DNA from: Dokdonella sp.
GTDB taxonomy: Bacteria > Pseudomonadota > Gammaproteobacteria > Xanthomonadales > Rhodanobacteraceae
Direction: 5' to 3'
DNA length: 43,434 bases
NCBI RefSeq assembly: GCF_019634815.1
Contig: NZ_JAHCAP010000028.1
Coordinates: forward strand, 1 to 43,434
A program made the position numbers and the translations under genes. A model generated the notes under the pieces. It was not told where the DNA came from and did not search any database. It was given only the letters and a program-made list of their open reading frames with translations. Below, in pieces: positions 34,702 to 42,899 of this stretch (positions within the stretch are counted from its first letter, which is position 1; each line of letters starts with the position of its first letter).

Positions 34702-37700
34702 GTGATTGCGTCAATGTCGAGCAAGCAGTTTTCGATCACTCGCGCGCTTTGGCTATTCGGCGGTCTCGTGCTGTCAGGCGCGACACTCGGCCTGTCCGCC
34801 ACGCAGTTTGCTCGCGGTGCAATAGGCAGCGGAAACCCTGATCCAATCTTTGCCGACAGTTTCGAGCTGACTCCTGCGAGCTGCGTGGGTGGTCAGGCAG
34901 ACGCCGATGGTGATGGCCTGCTCGATCTGGCTTGCGTCGAGCCCTTCGTGCCACCCGATCCGAGCGACGTCGCGCCACCGATCGATCCCACCGTGATCAC
35001 CGATTTTTCGGTCGCCAACGATTTCATCCACGCGGGTACGACGCCCATTCAGCGCGGCGTGAATCCGGCGACGATCCAGCCTTACCGGATGGCGATCCTG
35101 CGTGGTCGCGTGTTCGATGGCAGCGGCCAACCGCTGCCTGGGGCCTTGGTGCGGGTGCTCGATCACCCCGAAGTTGGTTATACCTTTTCACGCGCCGACG
35201 GCCGCTATGACATCGTGGTCAACGGCGGCGGCGAGATCGTTGCGGACTATCAAAAGGCAGGTTTCCTGCGTGCGCAGCGGCGCGTGACCACGCCTTGGCA
35301 AGATTGGGTGCTGATGCCGGATACGGCATTGATCCCACTCGATTCGGCTTCGAGCACAATCGTCTTCAACGCCACCGTCGATCTGCAAGTCCATCGCGCC
35401 TCCGCGATCAGCGACAGCGATGGCGATCGCCGAGCGACCTTGTTTTTCCCGGCCGGGATCCGCGCCGATATGGTCGCGCTTGACGGCAGCCGTACGCCGG
35501 TCAGCGCGTTGACCGTGCGCGCGACCGAGTACACGGTGGGCCCGAACGGACCGGCACGGATGCCGGCCGTGCTGCCCGCAACCAGCGGCTACACCTATGC
35601 AGTGGAGCTGAGCGCCGATGAGGCCCTGCAAACGGGCGCGAAAGGCGTCGAGTTCGATCGTCCGGTCGTGCTCTATTTCGAGAATTATCTTGGCTTTCCC
35701 ATCGGTACGCGCATCCCGGTTGGCTATTACGATTTCCGTCTCGGCTCCTGGCTGCCCTCGACCGACGGCCGCGTCATCAAGATCCTTGGCGACGCCAACG
35801 GCCTGGCTGCGCTCGATGTCGATGGCAGTGGCCAGGCCGCCGACGCAGTGACCCTGGCAGCGCTCGGGATCGACGAAGCGGAGCGCGCCAAGCTCCTCGC
35901 GCTGTATCCCATCGGACAGGTACTGTGGCGTTCAGCGGCAACGCACTTCACCCCTTGGGATTGCAATTTCCCCTTCGGCCCGCCACCCGACGCCGAGCCG
36001 CCGCAGCCACCCGCGGATCCGCCGGGCGAGCCCGATCCGCCGGAGGATCCCACCAATCCACCCAACCCGAACGATCCGCCCGACGACAATCCCGACGGCC
36101 CCGAGGATCCTGATCCCTGCGAGACCTCAGGCAGCATCATCGACTGTTCGAACGCCGACCTGGGCGAGGACATTGCGATCGCGGGCACCGAGCTGGTCTT
36201 GAACTATCGCAGCAACCGTATGCGCGGGGCCAACCCGCAGCGCTTTCGCGTGCGTGTCAACGTGACCGGGGCGGCGTTTCCCCCGCTCGTGAAGAAGATC
36301 CATGTGCGGCTCACGCTGGGCGGCTACCACGATGAATTCACACTCGATCCACCTGTCCCGAACTACTACCACGAGTTCAATTGGAATGGGCTCGATGTCT
36401 ACAAGAGACGGTGGCAGGGCGAGGTGCGTGTCAAGGTCGAAGTGGGCTATGTCTACGATGGCGTCTACTACGCTTCGTCGGACGCGTTCAACCGCAGTTT
36501 CGGTTCGGTCTCCGGCCAGCTTGTTACCGGCGATCCGGTGAATCGAGAGATCACGGTGTGGTCGAGCTGGTTCGCAGTCGGTGCGATTGCGGGCCGCCCG
36601 ATTCGGCAGAACTTCTGGGACGCGACGGGCCTGGGCCTGGGTGGCTGGAGCGTATCCGGTCACGATGTGCTCGATCCCGCCAATCACATTCTCTACGCGG
36701 GCGATGGCACGACCCGGCGCTTGGGAACGGGCGCATCGGCGGCCTTGGTCGTGGCCGAACCCTACGGCGAGCTGCCGGAGATCGAACCCTCGATCGTGGC
36801 GACCGGGCCCGACGGTACGGTGTACAAGGTTGTCACGCCAAATGAGAAGAACCCGCGCGAGCGACTCACGATGCAGCGCCCGGGACAATCGCCGCAAGTT
36901 CTGGCCTATTCCTGTCCGGCGGCCGAGGACGGCCGCGAGTACTGCGGCGTTGATCCATCCAGCCCCGAGATGATCTGGCAGGGGGCTCGTCGTATTCAGG
37001 TTGATTCGCTGGGCCGTGTCGTCCTCGTGGCAGGAGACGGCGTGCACCGGTTCGCGGCGCCTTCCTGGGCCGTCCAGCACCTGTTTGCTGCAACGAACTG
37101 TGCAATCCCTGAGGGTGGGCAGCTCTTCGAGGGCCGCATCGTGTTCACCTGCGGCGCGGCGATCCATGCCGTATGGCCGGATGGTCAGGTGACGCCGTTG
37201 ACAAGCGCGATACCGGGCCCGCAGCCACGCAAGGAGCGCGCATCCGCGGTGCCGCAGGGCGCAAGTTCCGTAGATCACCTGACGATCGCTGCCAACGGCG
37301 ATATGTATTTTGTCGATTTCGAATCGGGTGCGCGTATCCGCAAGCTCTCCGCGACTGGCCTGCTCAGCACCGTCATCGGCAACGACACGACGGGTTTCAC
37401 GCCTGATGGTGCGATGGCCGCTGGGTCGGCGATCACCTATCCGTCGGCCTTGCGTGCGCTGCCCGATGGCCGACTTCTGTTCGCCGAGCAGGGGCGCATC
37501 CGCGAGATCCGTCCAAACGGACAATTGCGTACCTTGGTCGGCGGCGGCGATGAGATCATTACTGCAGGTCAGAACATCGGCAAGCGGACGACGGTTTCGC
37601 CAACCTGGATCGATCAGTTGCCTGATGGCAGTGTCCTGTTCAACGAGGCGGGGCATATTTTTCGCATCGATCTTTCAGGTCGTTTCAGTTTCGGCAACCT

Positions 37701-40700
37701 CGATGGCAAGCGACTGGTACCCGCGCCCGATGGCCGCAGCGTGGGCGAATTCGATGTCCAGGGCCGACATCTGCGCACCCTCGATGCAGTCACCGGCGCG
37801 GTGTTGCGCGGTTTCGAGTACAACGCGAGCGGTCATCTGATTGGTATCGTCGATCGCGCCGGCAATCGCACGCGCATCGAGTGGAATGGTTTGCAGGCCA
37901 GCGCGATCGTGAGTCCGTATGGCGTGCGCACGCAGCTCGCCATCGGTGCCGACGGTTTGCTGCGCACCGTGGCAAACGCCGAGAACCACCAGTGGAAGCT
38001 CGATTACCACGGCACCCTGCATGGCCTGCTGACGCGTTTCGAGCGCCCCGGCGGGGTGGGCCATGCAAGCATGTTCGCCTGGGATCTATTTGGCCGCCTG
38101 CTCAAGGACACCGACTCCGAAGGGGGCTTCACGCAACTGGACCTTTACAAGTGGGCGGTTGGGCGCGCCAGCACTGGACAAGCCAGGACCGCGCTCAAGC
38201 GCGAGCGCGGTGTGGGTTTCTCCACCGACGCCAATGGCGACACCTATTGGAGCCGTTGGGTGAGCGGCGATTCGAACCCGGAATCACGGGTTCTGCGCCG
38301 CGATGGCCGCGAGCTGGCCATCTCTTCCCGTGGTCTTGCAACCGAAACGCGCTACGATCCAGACCCGCGCTTTGGCCTCGATGCAGCCTATCCGGCGGCG
38401 CAGACGATTTCGATGCCGATCGGGCCGACGGTGAACCGGCAATCGAGCCGCTCGGTATCAAGCGCGGGCGGAACACCCGGTCTCGGCGCGTTCGATCTGT
38501 CGGAATCCACCACGATCAACCAGCGGACCCGTACCAGCAGCTACGAAGCAAGCGCGCGGGCCTGGACCTTCACGACACCCGAGCAACGCGGCAGCCGCGT
38601 CGAGCTCGATGCGCTGGGCCGGCCCGCGCGCATGGAACTGCCCGCAATGCCCGCAATGACTTGGCACTACGATGCACGCGGACGTTTGCACGAGGCGATC
38701 TGGGGTGATGGCACCGAGGCACGACATTGGATCTACGGCTATGACGATCATGGCTACCTCAAGACCCTGACCAATCCGCTCGACCAGACGGTCACCCTCA
38801 CGCGCGACAGCATCGGCCGCGTGCTCACGCAGAAATTGCCCGATCAGCGGATCGTCGGCTTCGACTACGACGCCGAAGGCAACGTCACATCGATCGTGCC
38901 GCCCGGACGTCCGGCGCATGGTTTTCGTTACAACAGCCTCGGGGCTGCCGTCGGCTACGATCCGCCCACCGTGCCCGGCAGCGGCAGTGCCAGCTATGGA
39001 TGGAATCTCGATCGCCAGTCCAGCGGCGGTACCGATGCCGATGGTCGAGCCGTTACGGTCGGCTATGTCGCCGATCGCTTCGAACCGCAGACGTTGATGA
39101 CGCCGCAGGTCACACGCACCTACGGCTATGAAGGCGGTGGGCGGCTGAGTTCCATCGTCTCGCCTGCGGGCGCGGGCAACGATGGGACCCATGTGTGGTG
39201 GGCAGGTCCGCTGGTGCGCGGATTGGGCTGGACAGGAGCGGTTTCAGGCAGCGTCGAATTCGAATACGACCCCAACCTCTGGCTGCGCAGATTGACGGTG
39301 CGCTATGGAAGCGGCGTGCCGACACAGGTCGACACGGTTCACGACTACGACAACGACGGCTTGTTGCTCAGTACGGATCTGGCTGGCGCCCACCTTGCAT
39401 TCGCCAGAGACGCCGCCAGCGGGCGCCTGACGGACAGCACGTTGGGTGTTGTCACGGATGCCTGGACGTACTCGACCTTTGGCGAGCCAGCAACGCACAC
39501 GATCCAGGCTGCGGCGGCGCCCGTGCTTGACTTTTCCTACACACACGACAAGCTGGGCCGCATCGTGCACAAGGTCGAGACCACGCCCATGGCGAGTCAT
39601 GTGACCGACTACGGATATGATGCAGCCGGTCGTCTGGAGACGATCCAGCGCGACGGCGTGCTGGCGGTGACGTATGTGTACGATGCCAACGGCAATCGAC
39701 TGCACGAGATCACGCCAACCGCGACCACTAGCGGCAGCTACGATGATCAGGACCGCCAGTCATCCTGGGGCAGCGAGAGTTTCCAGTGGAATGCGAGCGG
39801 CCAGCTCACGAGCCGCATCGGCGCTGACGGCACCACGAGCTACGCCTATGATGCGCTCGGCAACCTGCGCGGCGTGGCCTTGCCGGGCGGCGCGAACGTC
39901 GAGTACGTGATCGACGGTCTCGACCGCCGCGTGGGCCGCAAGGAGAACGGCGTGTTGACGCGTCAGTACCTGTACAAGGATGGCCTCAAGCCGGTGGCCG
40001 AGCTCGATGGCAGCGGTGATCTGGTCGCGTTGTACGCCTACGCCGAGTGGTCGCACGCGCCGAGCCTGATGCGCAAGGGCGACAGGACCTATCGCATCGT
40101 CAGTGATCACCTGGGCAGCCCGCGCCGCGTGATCGACATCGACAGCGGCGCTGTCGTGCAGGCGCTCGATTACGACGAGTGGGGCAAGGTGCTGGCCGAC
40201 AGCAACCCGGGCTTCCAGCCATTCGGTTTCGCCGGCGGGCTGTACGATCCGGCGACCGGGCTGTTGCGCTTCGGTGCCCGCGACTACGACCCCTCGACCG
40301 GGCGCTGGACGGCCAAGGACCCGATCGGGTTTGGTGGAGGGGATACGAATCTTTATGCGTATGTAGGCAACAATCCACTTAGTTACACTGATCCCTATGG
40401 ATTGTCGAAACTTGACCCGTTCTACGGTCTCCCGAAGAAATTCTGGAATTGGTTGCACGCAGAAGATGGCGGCAAGCTGATTAAGGATTTGAAGGATGGG
40501 ACGGGAAACGTTCCTCCAGATATCGCCAAGGATTACCACAAGGAATGGGAGAACCTTGGCAAGCCCAATCAACGCAAAGAAAAGGGCTTTGCCGATCCGG
40601 AACTGCTGGAATGGCTCTTTCCTTGGTGGTTAACGCCTTCGGAACTTGGCGCTGATCCCTGTGAGATGCCTGGTGGACCTGCCTGTGCGCCTCCACCAAG

Positions 40701-40710
40701 TTGCCCGTAG
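34702..40710 (+). CDS. Secreted NHL/YD-repeat Rhs protein with variable C-terminal tip
   Basis: 2002 residues. N-terminal signal/anchor helix (15-33), then the motif PIFADSFE (48-55) and DADGDGLLDL. Residues about 131-220 form a carboxypeptidase-regulatory-like beta domain (GRVFDGSGQPLPGALVRVLD). A Pro/Asp-rich linker spans about 421-473. An NHL-type propeller lies near 850-955 (TIAANGDMYFVDFESGARIR, ALPDGRLLFAEQGRIREI). RHS/YD repeats run from about 1023 to the core end: SDHLGSPRRVID, RFGARDYDPSTGRWTAKDPI and DPYG. After DPYG a 102-residue tip begins (KLDPFYGLPKKFWNWLHAED), lower in GC and unrelated to the core. By analogy with Rhs/polymorphic toxins the tip would be the effector, but I do not recognise its activity. 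A candidate immunity gene follows 19 nt later. Confidence 0.9.
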   Translation: MIASMSSKQFSITRALWLFGGLVLSGATLGLSATQFARGAIGSGNPDPIFADSFELTPASCVGGQADADGDGLLDLACVEPFVPPDPSDVAPPIDPTVITDFSVANDFIHAGTTPIQRGVNPATIQPYRMAILRGRVFDGSGQPLPGALVRVLDHPEVGYTFSRADGRYDIVVNGGGEIVADYQKAGFLRAQRRVTTPWQDWVLMPDTALIPLDSASSTIVFNATVDLQVHRASAISDSDGDRRATLFFPAGIRADMVALDGSRTPVSALTVRATEYTVGPNGPARMPAVLPATSGYTYAVELSADEALQTGAKGVEFDRPVVLYFENYLGFPIGTRIPVGYYDFRLGSWLPSTDGRVIKILGDANGLAALDVDGSGQAADAVTLAALGIDEAERAKLLALYPIGQVLWRSAATHFTPWDCNFPFGPPPDAEPPQPPADPPGEPDPPEDPTNPPNPNDPPDDNPDGPEDPDPCETSGSIIDCSNADLGEDIAIAGTELVLNYRSNRMRGANPQRFRVRVNVTGAAFPPLVKKIHVRLTLGGYHDEFTLDPPVPNYYHEFNWNGLDVYKRRWQGEVRVKVEVGYVYDGVYYASSDAFNRSFGSVSGQLVTGDPVNREITVWSSWFAVGAIAGRPIRQNFWDATGLGLGGWSVSGHDVLDPANHILYAGDGTTRRLGTGASAALVVAEPYGELPEIEPSIVATGPDGTVYKVVTPNEKNPRERLTMQRPGQSPQVLAYSCPAAEDGREYCGVDPSSPEMIWQGARRIQVDSLGRVVLVAGDGVHRFAAPSWAVQHLFAATNCAIPEGGQLFEGRIVFTCGAAIHAVWPDGQVTPLTSAIPGPQPRKERASAVPQGASSVDHLTIAANGDMYFVDFESGARIRKLSATGLLSTVIGNDTTGFTPDGAMAAGSAITYPSALRALPDGRLLFAEQGRIREIRPNGQLRTLVGGGDEIITAGQNIGKRTTVSPTWIDQLPDGSVLFNEAGHIFRIDLSGRFSFGNLDGKRLVPAPDGRSVGEFDVQGRHLRTLDAVTGAVLRGFEYNASGHLIGIVDRAGNRTRIEWNGLQASAIVSPYGVRTQLAIGADGLLRTVANAENHQWKLDYHGTLHGLLTRFERPGGVGHASMFAWDLFGRLLKDTDSEGGFTQLDLYKWAVGRASTGQARTALKRERGVGFSTDANGDTYWSRWVSGDSNPESRVLRRDGRELAISSRGLATETRYDPDPRFGLDAAYPAAQTISMPIGPTVNRQSSRSVSSAGGTPGLGAFDLSESTTINQRTRTSSYEASARAWTFTTPEQRGSRVELDALGRPARMELPAMPAMTWHYDARGRLHEAIWGDGTEARHWIYGYDDHGYLKTLTNPLDQTVTLTRDSIGRVLTQKLPDQRIVGFDYDAEGNVTSIVPPGRPAHGFRYNSLGAAVGYDPPTVPGSGSASYGWNLDRQSSGGTDADGRAVTVGYVADRFEPQTLMTPQVTRTYGYEGGGRLSSIVSPAGAGNDGTHVWWAGPLVRGLGWTGAVSGSVEFEYDPNLWLRRLTVRYGSGVPTQVDTVHDYDNDGLLLSTDLAGAHLAFARDAASGRLTDSTLGVVTDAWTYSTFGEPATHTIQAAAAPVLDFSYTHDKLGRIVHKVETTPMASHVTDYGYDAAGRLETIQRDGVLAVTYVYDANGNRLHEITPTATTSGSYDDQDRQSSWGSESFQWNASGQLTSRIGADGTTSYAYDALGNLRGVALPGGANVEYVIDGLDRRVGRKENGVLTRQYLYKDGLKPVAELDGSGDLVALYAYAEWSHAPSLMRKGDRTYRIVSDHLGSPRRVIDIDSGAVVQALDYDEWGKVLADSNPGFQPFGFAGGLYDPATGLLRFGARDYDPSTGRWTAKDPIGFGGGDTNLYAYVGNNPLSYTDPYGLSKLDPFYGLPKKFWNWLHAEDGGKLIKDLKDGTGNVPPDIAKDYHKEWENLGKPNQRKEKGFADPELLEWLFPWWLTPSELGADPCEMPGGPACAPPPSCP
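39938..40364 (+). repeat. Rhs core direct repeat, copy A
   Basis: The last about 427 bp of the rhs core. Aligned by eye to 42031-42457 with a constant offset of 2093 and no gaps; about 21 differences in the first 395 bp, so about 95% identity. Similarity ends just before the DPYG boundary, after which the two copies carry unrelated tips. Confidence 0.9.
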
Positions 40711-40729
40711 CCAAGAAGCGAGGACAGCA

Positions 40730-41128
40730 ATGGCCTTTATCTTATTTAGCGCGTTTGGCCCTGATTTTTCGGCGAGCACCTTTGTTTCGAAGCATGGCCT
40801 CAAGACAGATTCCACTTGGTCGAAAGGAAAGCCTCTTCGTTCAGGAAATCTCCACAAAGATGCTGGCTTCAGTCTGAATTTTGACGAGGTACAAACAACC
40901 AACGAAGTTGTCCCGTTGATTGAAACCTTCCTTAAGGAAAGCCAGGGATGGCTTGCTGATTTGCGTGAGCAACCGGTAGTACGTCTTCTCCATCTTGGTG
41001 TGACGGTCGGTGAGGAGAGTTCGTTTGTGCCTTGCCTTGAATTTTGCGTCTCTTTCCTAAAGCTGCTTGTTGATGAACGAATTGAACTACATGTTTCGGC
41101 GTATCCAACGAACGATACGGATGAATAG
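40730..41128 (+). CDS. DUF4279-like protein, candidate immunity protein
   Basis: 132 residues from ATG 40730, with GAGGA upstream, 19 nt after the rhs stop; the frame extends back into rhs but without a ribosome site. The pattern FILFSAFGPDFSASTFVSKH, then TWSKGKPLRSG, FLKESQGWLADL and SFLKLLVDERIELHVSAY resembles the DUF4279 family of small soluble proteins, often found beside toxins. No signal peptide, so it would act in the cytoplasm. Composition is lower in GC than the core genome. The position right after a toxin tip is the basis for the immunity idea. Confidence 0.7.
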   Translation: MAFILFSAFGPDFSASTFVSKHGLKTDSTWSKGKPLRSGNLHKDAGFSLNFDEVQTTNEVVPLIETFLKESQGWLADLREQPVVRLLHLGVTVGEESSFVPCLEFCVSFLKLLVDERIELHVSAYPTNDTDE

Positions 41129-41154
41129 ATAGATACATCCAGGCAGCAACCCGG

Positions 41155-41355
41155 ATGATTTCACGGGGCTGTTTCGGAGTTGGTAATAGACGTTCGCCAG
41201 ACTTTCTTGGCGGTACACGGGCGACTCAGGAAAAGATTCTTTCTCTGATCAATGCCGATGGATCTGGGAACATTAATGTAACAGTTAATGAGGTCCCGCC
41301 GCTTGGGCCGGTGTCTGCATGGACGGAAAGTCAATTTGGCTTCCAAATGCCATGA
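41155..41355 (+). pseudogene. Possible remnant of a displaced toxin tip
   Basis: A 66-codon open frame with no good ribosome site. Its second half (TRATQEKILSLINADGSGNI, then NEVPPLGPVSAWTESQFGF) looks like the end of a folded domain, not noise. It sits between two small genes in the cassette array, where an older tip would be expected. It could also be a real small protein. I do not recognise a family. Confidence 0.3.
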
Positions 41356-41366
41356 GGCGCGAAAAC

Positions 41367-41972
41367 ATGAATGATATTTGCAGGAAAGTATTTGCACCAT
41401 GGTTTAGGCCCCCCCAGATATTGGCCGCGTTATTAGCTTGTAACTTTTCGCTTGAGTCCTTCGCAGGCGAGACCTCGCCCCGGTGTTATGGGGCGGTCAG
41501 CATGTTCATTCAGCGCGCAGACGAAAAGACTTTGGCCGAACTGAGGGCGGCTGATCCAAAGGAATGTTGGATCTATTTTGACCTGTGTGACGATAGGCGG
41601 GGGGCTTTGCAACAGCGAGTGGCGGAAGGGAATCGCCCTGCGGCGACGTACCTCGCATCGAAGCTCAAGTTGCTTGGCGGCGGGAATTTGGAGGATGCAA
41701 TGGTCGCCTTGGGAGAATTCTCGGAGAAAGACATGGAGAGCTTTCTTGCCTTTGCGCGAGACCATGTACTTTCGCCCCAAGTGATCGCGGATGCGGTTGT
41801 CATGCTTCCCTTGGAGACAGTGGATGAGCCAGCGTTGCAACTTGGCGAAATCGTGAAGCGCCGGAATGCAGCAGCAAAGGTCTCCGAGCAATCATTGCAG
41901 GAGTATCGAAGAGGCGTCTTGGCCGCACTCGATGCGGCTGTGCTCAGGATCAAGAAGAATTACGGTGAATGA
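41367..41972 (+). CDS. Secreted small protein in the rhs cassette array
   Basis: 201 residues from ATG 41367 (GAGGCG upstream), giving a signal peptide: MNDICRKVFAPWFRPP, hydrophobic ILAALLACNF and a cleavage region SFAGE. The mature part is helical and Ala/Glu/Leu-rich (RVAEGNRPAATYLASKLKLL, EKDMESFLAFARDHVLSP). I do not recognise the family. Its place between tip remnants suggests a periplasmic immunity protein to a lost or neighbouring tip, but that is inference. It ends 21 nt before the orphan rhs fragment. Confidence 0.65.
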   Translation: MNDICRKVFAPWFRPPQILAALLACNFSLESFAGETSPRCYGAVSMFIQRADEKTLAELRAADPKECWIYFDLCDDRRGALQQRVAEGNRPAATYLASKLKLLGGGNLEDAMVALGEFSEKDMESFLAFARDHVLSPQVIADAVVMLPLETVDEPALQLGEIVKRRNAAAKVSEQSLQEYRRGVLAALDAAVLRIKKNYGE

Positions 41973-41993
41973 CACCATCGGCGGAAGTGTGGA

Positions 41994-42899
41994 GTGGAAG
42001 CGGGCGGGCAGCTCGCACGCCGCATCGGTCGCAAGGAGAACGGCGTGTTGACACGTCAGTACCTGTACAAGGATGGCCTCAAGCCGGTGGCCGAGCTCGA
42101 TGGCAGCGGCGAGCTGGTGGCGCTGTACGCCTACGCGGAGTGGTCACACGCGCCCAGCCTGATGCGCAAGGGCGACAAGACCTACCGCATCGTCAGTGAT
42201 CACCTGGGCAGCCCGCGCCGCGTGATCGACATAGACAGCGGCGCCATCGTGCAAGCGCTCGATTACGATGAGTGGGGAAACGTGCTGGCCGACAGCAACC
42301 CGGGCTTCCAGCCATTCGGTTTCGCCGGCGGGCTGTACGATCCGGCGACCAAGCTATTGCGCTTCGGTGCCCGCGACTACGACCCATCGACCGGGCGCTG
42401 GACGGCCAAGGACCCGATCGGGTTTGCGGGTGGGGATGCGAATTTTTATGCGTATGCTGGACTTGATCCGGTGAATTTTCACGATCCCCATGGTCGGGAC
42501 AAAGTGAATTTCCAGGCGGGCTTCCATGTTCCCCTCACCGCAGGAACCGCATTCGGACCAAATGTATCAAGCACATGGTCGAGTCCTGATCTTTCCGATG
42601 CAACATATAATGGCGTCGTCGGAGATCTTGCGCTCGGAACAATATGGGATGTCGGCGTGTCTGTTGGAGTAAGCGACATGAGCGACAGTGGTGGTGATTG
42701 TGCCGATGATTATTCAATAAACATCGGGGTGGGGACAAAATTTGGAATACAGATAACACCACGAAAATCAATCGACACAGATAGATTTATTCTTAACCCT
42801 GTCCGCTATATTGATGGTATATCTGTTGGTATAGGGCGCGGTGTTTCTTTGCCTGTGAATGTCAGTGGAAGAGCCACCGAGCCGTTCTTCTGGCCATGA
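41994..42899 (+). CDS. Orphan Rhs core fragment with a different C-terminal tip
   Basis: 301 residues if GTG 41994 is used; the ribosome site (GGAG) is weak, so it may be a silent cassette. It begins with a degenerate piece of a core repeat (GQLARRIG), then from 42031 is an almost exact copy of the end of the main rhs core (RKENGVLTRQYLYKDG to KDPIGFAGGDANFYAYAG). After DPHG at about residue 167 comes a 134-residue Gly/Val/Ser-rich tip (KVNFQAGFHVPLTAGTAFGP, then IWDVGVSVGVSDMSDSGGD, IGVGTKFGIQITPRKSID) unrelated to the tip of the main gene. It looks like a displaced or donor tip able to recombine through the shared core sequence. Tip activity unknown. Confidence 0.75.
   Translation: MEAGGQLARRIGRKENGVLTRQYLYKDGLKPVAELDGSGELVALYAYAEWSHAPSLMRKGDKTYRIVSDHLGSPRRVIDIDSGAIVQALDYDEWGNVLADSNPGFQPFGFAGGLYDPATKLLRFGARDYDPSTGRWTAKDPIGFAGGDANFYAYAGLDPVNFHDPHGRDKVNFQAGFHVPLTAGTAFGPNVSSTWSSPDLSDATYNGVVGDLALGTIWDVGVSVGVSDMSDSGGDCADDYSINIGVGTKFGIQITPRKSIDTDRFILNPVRYIDGISVGIGRGVSLPVNVSGRATEPFFWP
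42031..42457 (+). repeat. Rhs core direct repeat, copy B
   Basis: Second copy of 39938-40364 (offset 2093). Homologous recombination between the copies would swap the second tip onto the main rhs gene and delete the intervening DUF4279-like gene, remnant and secreted protein gene. Confidence 0.9.
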
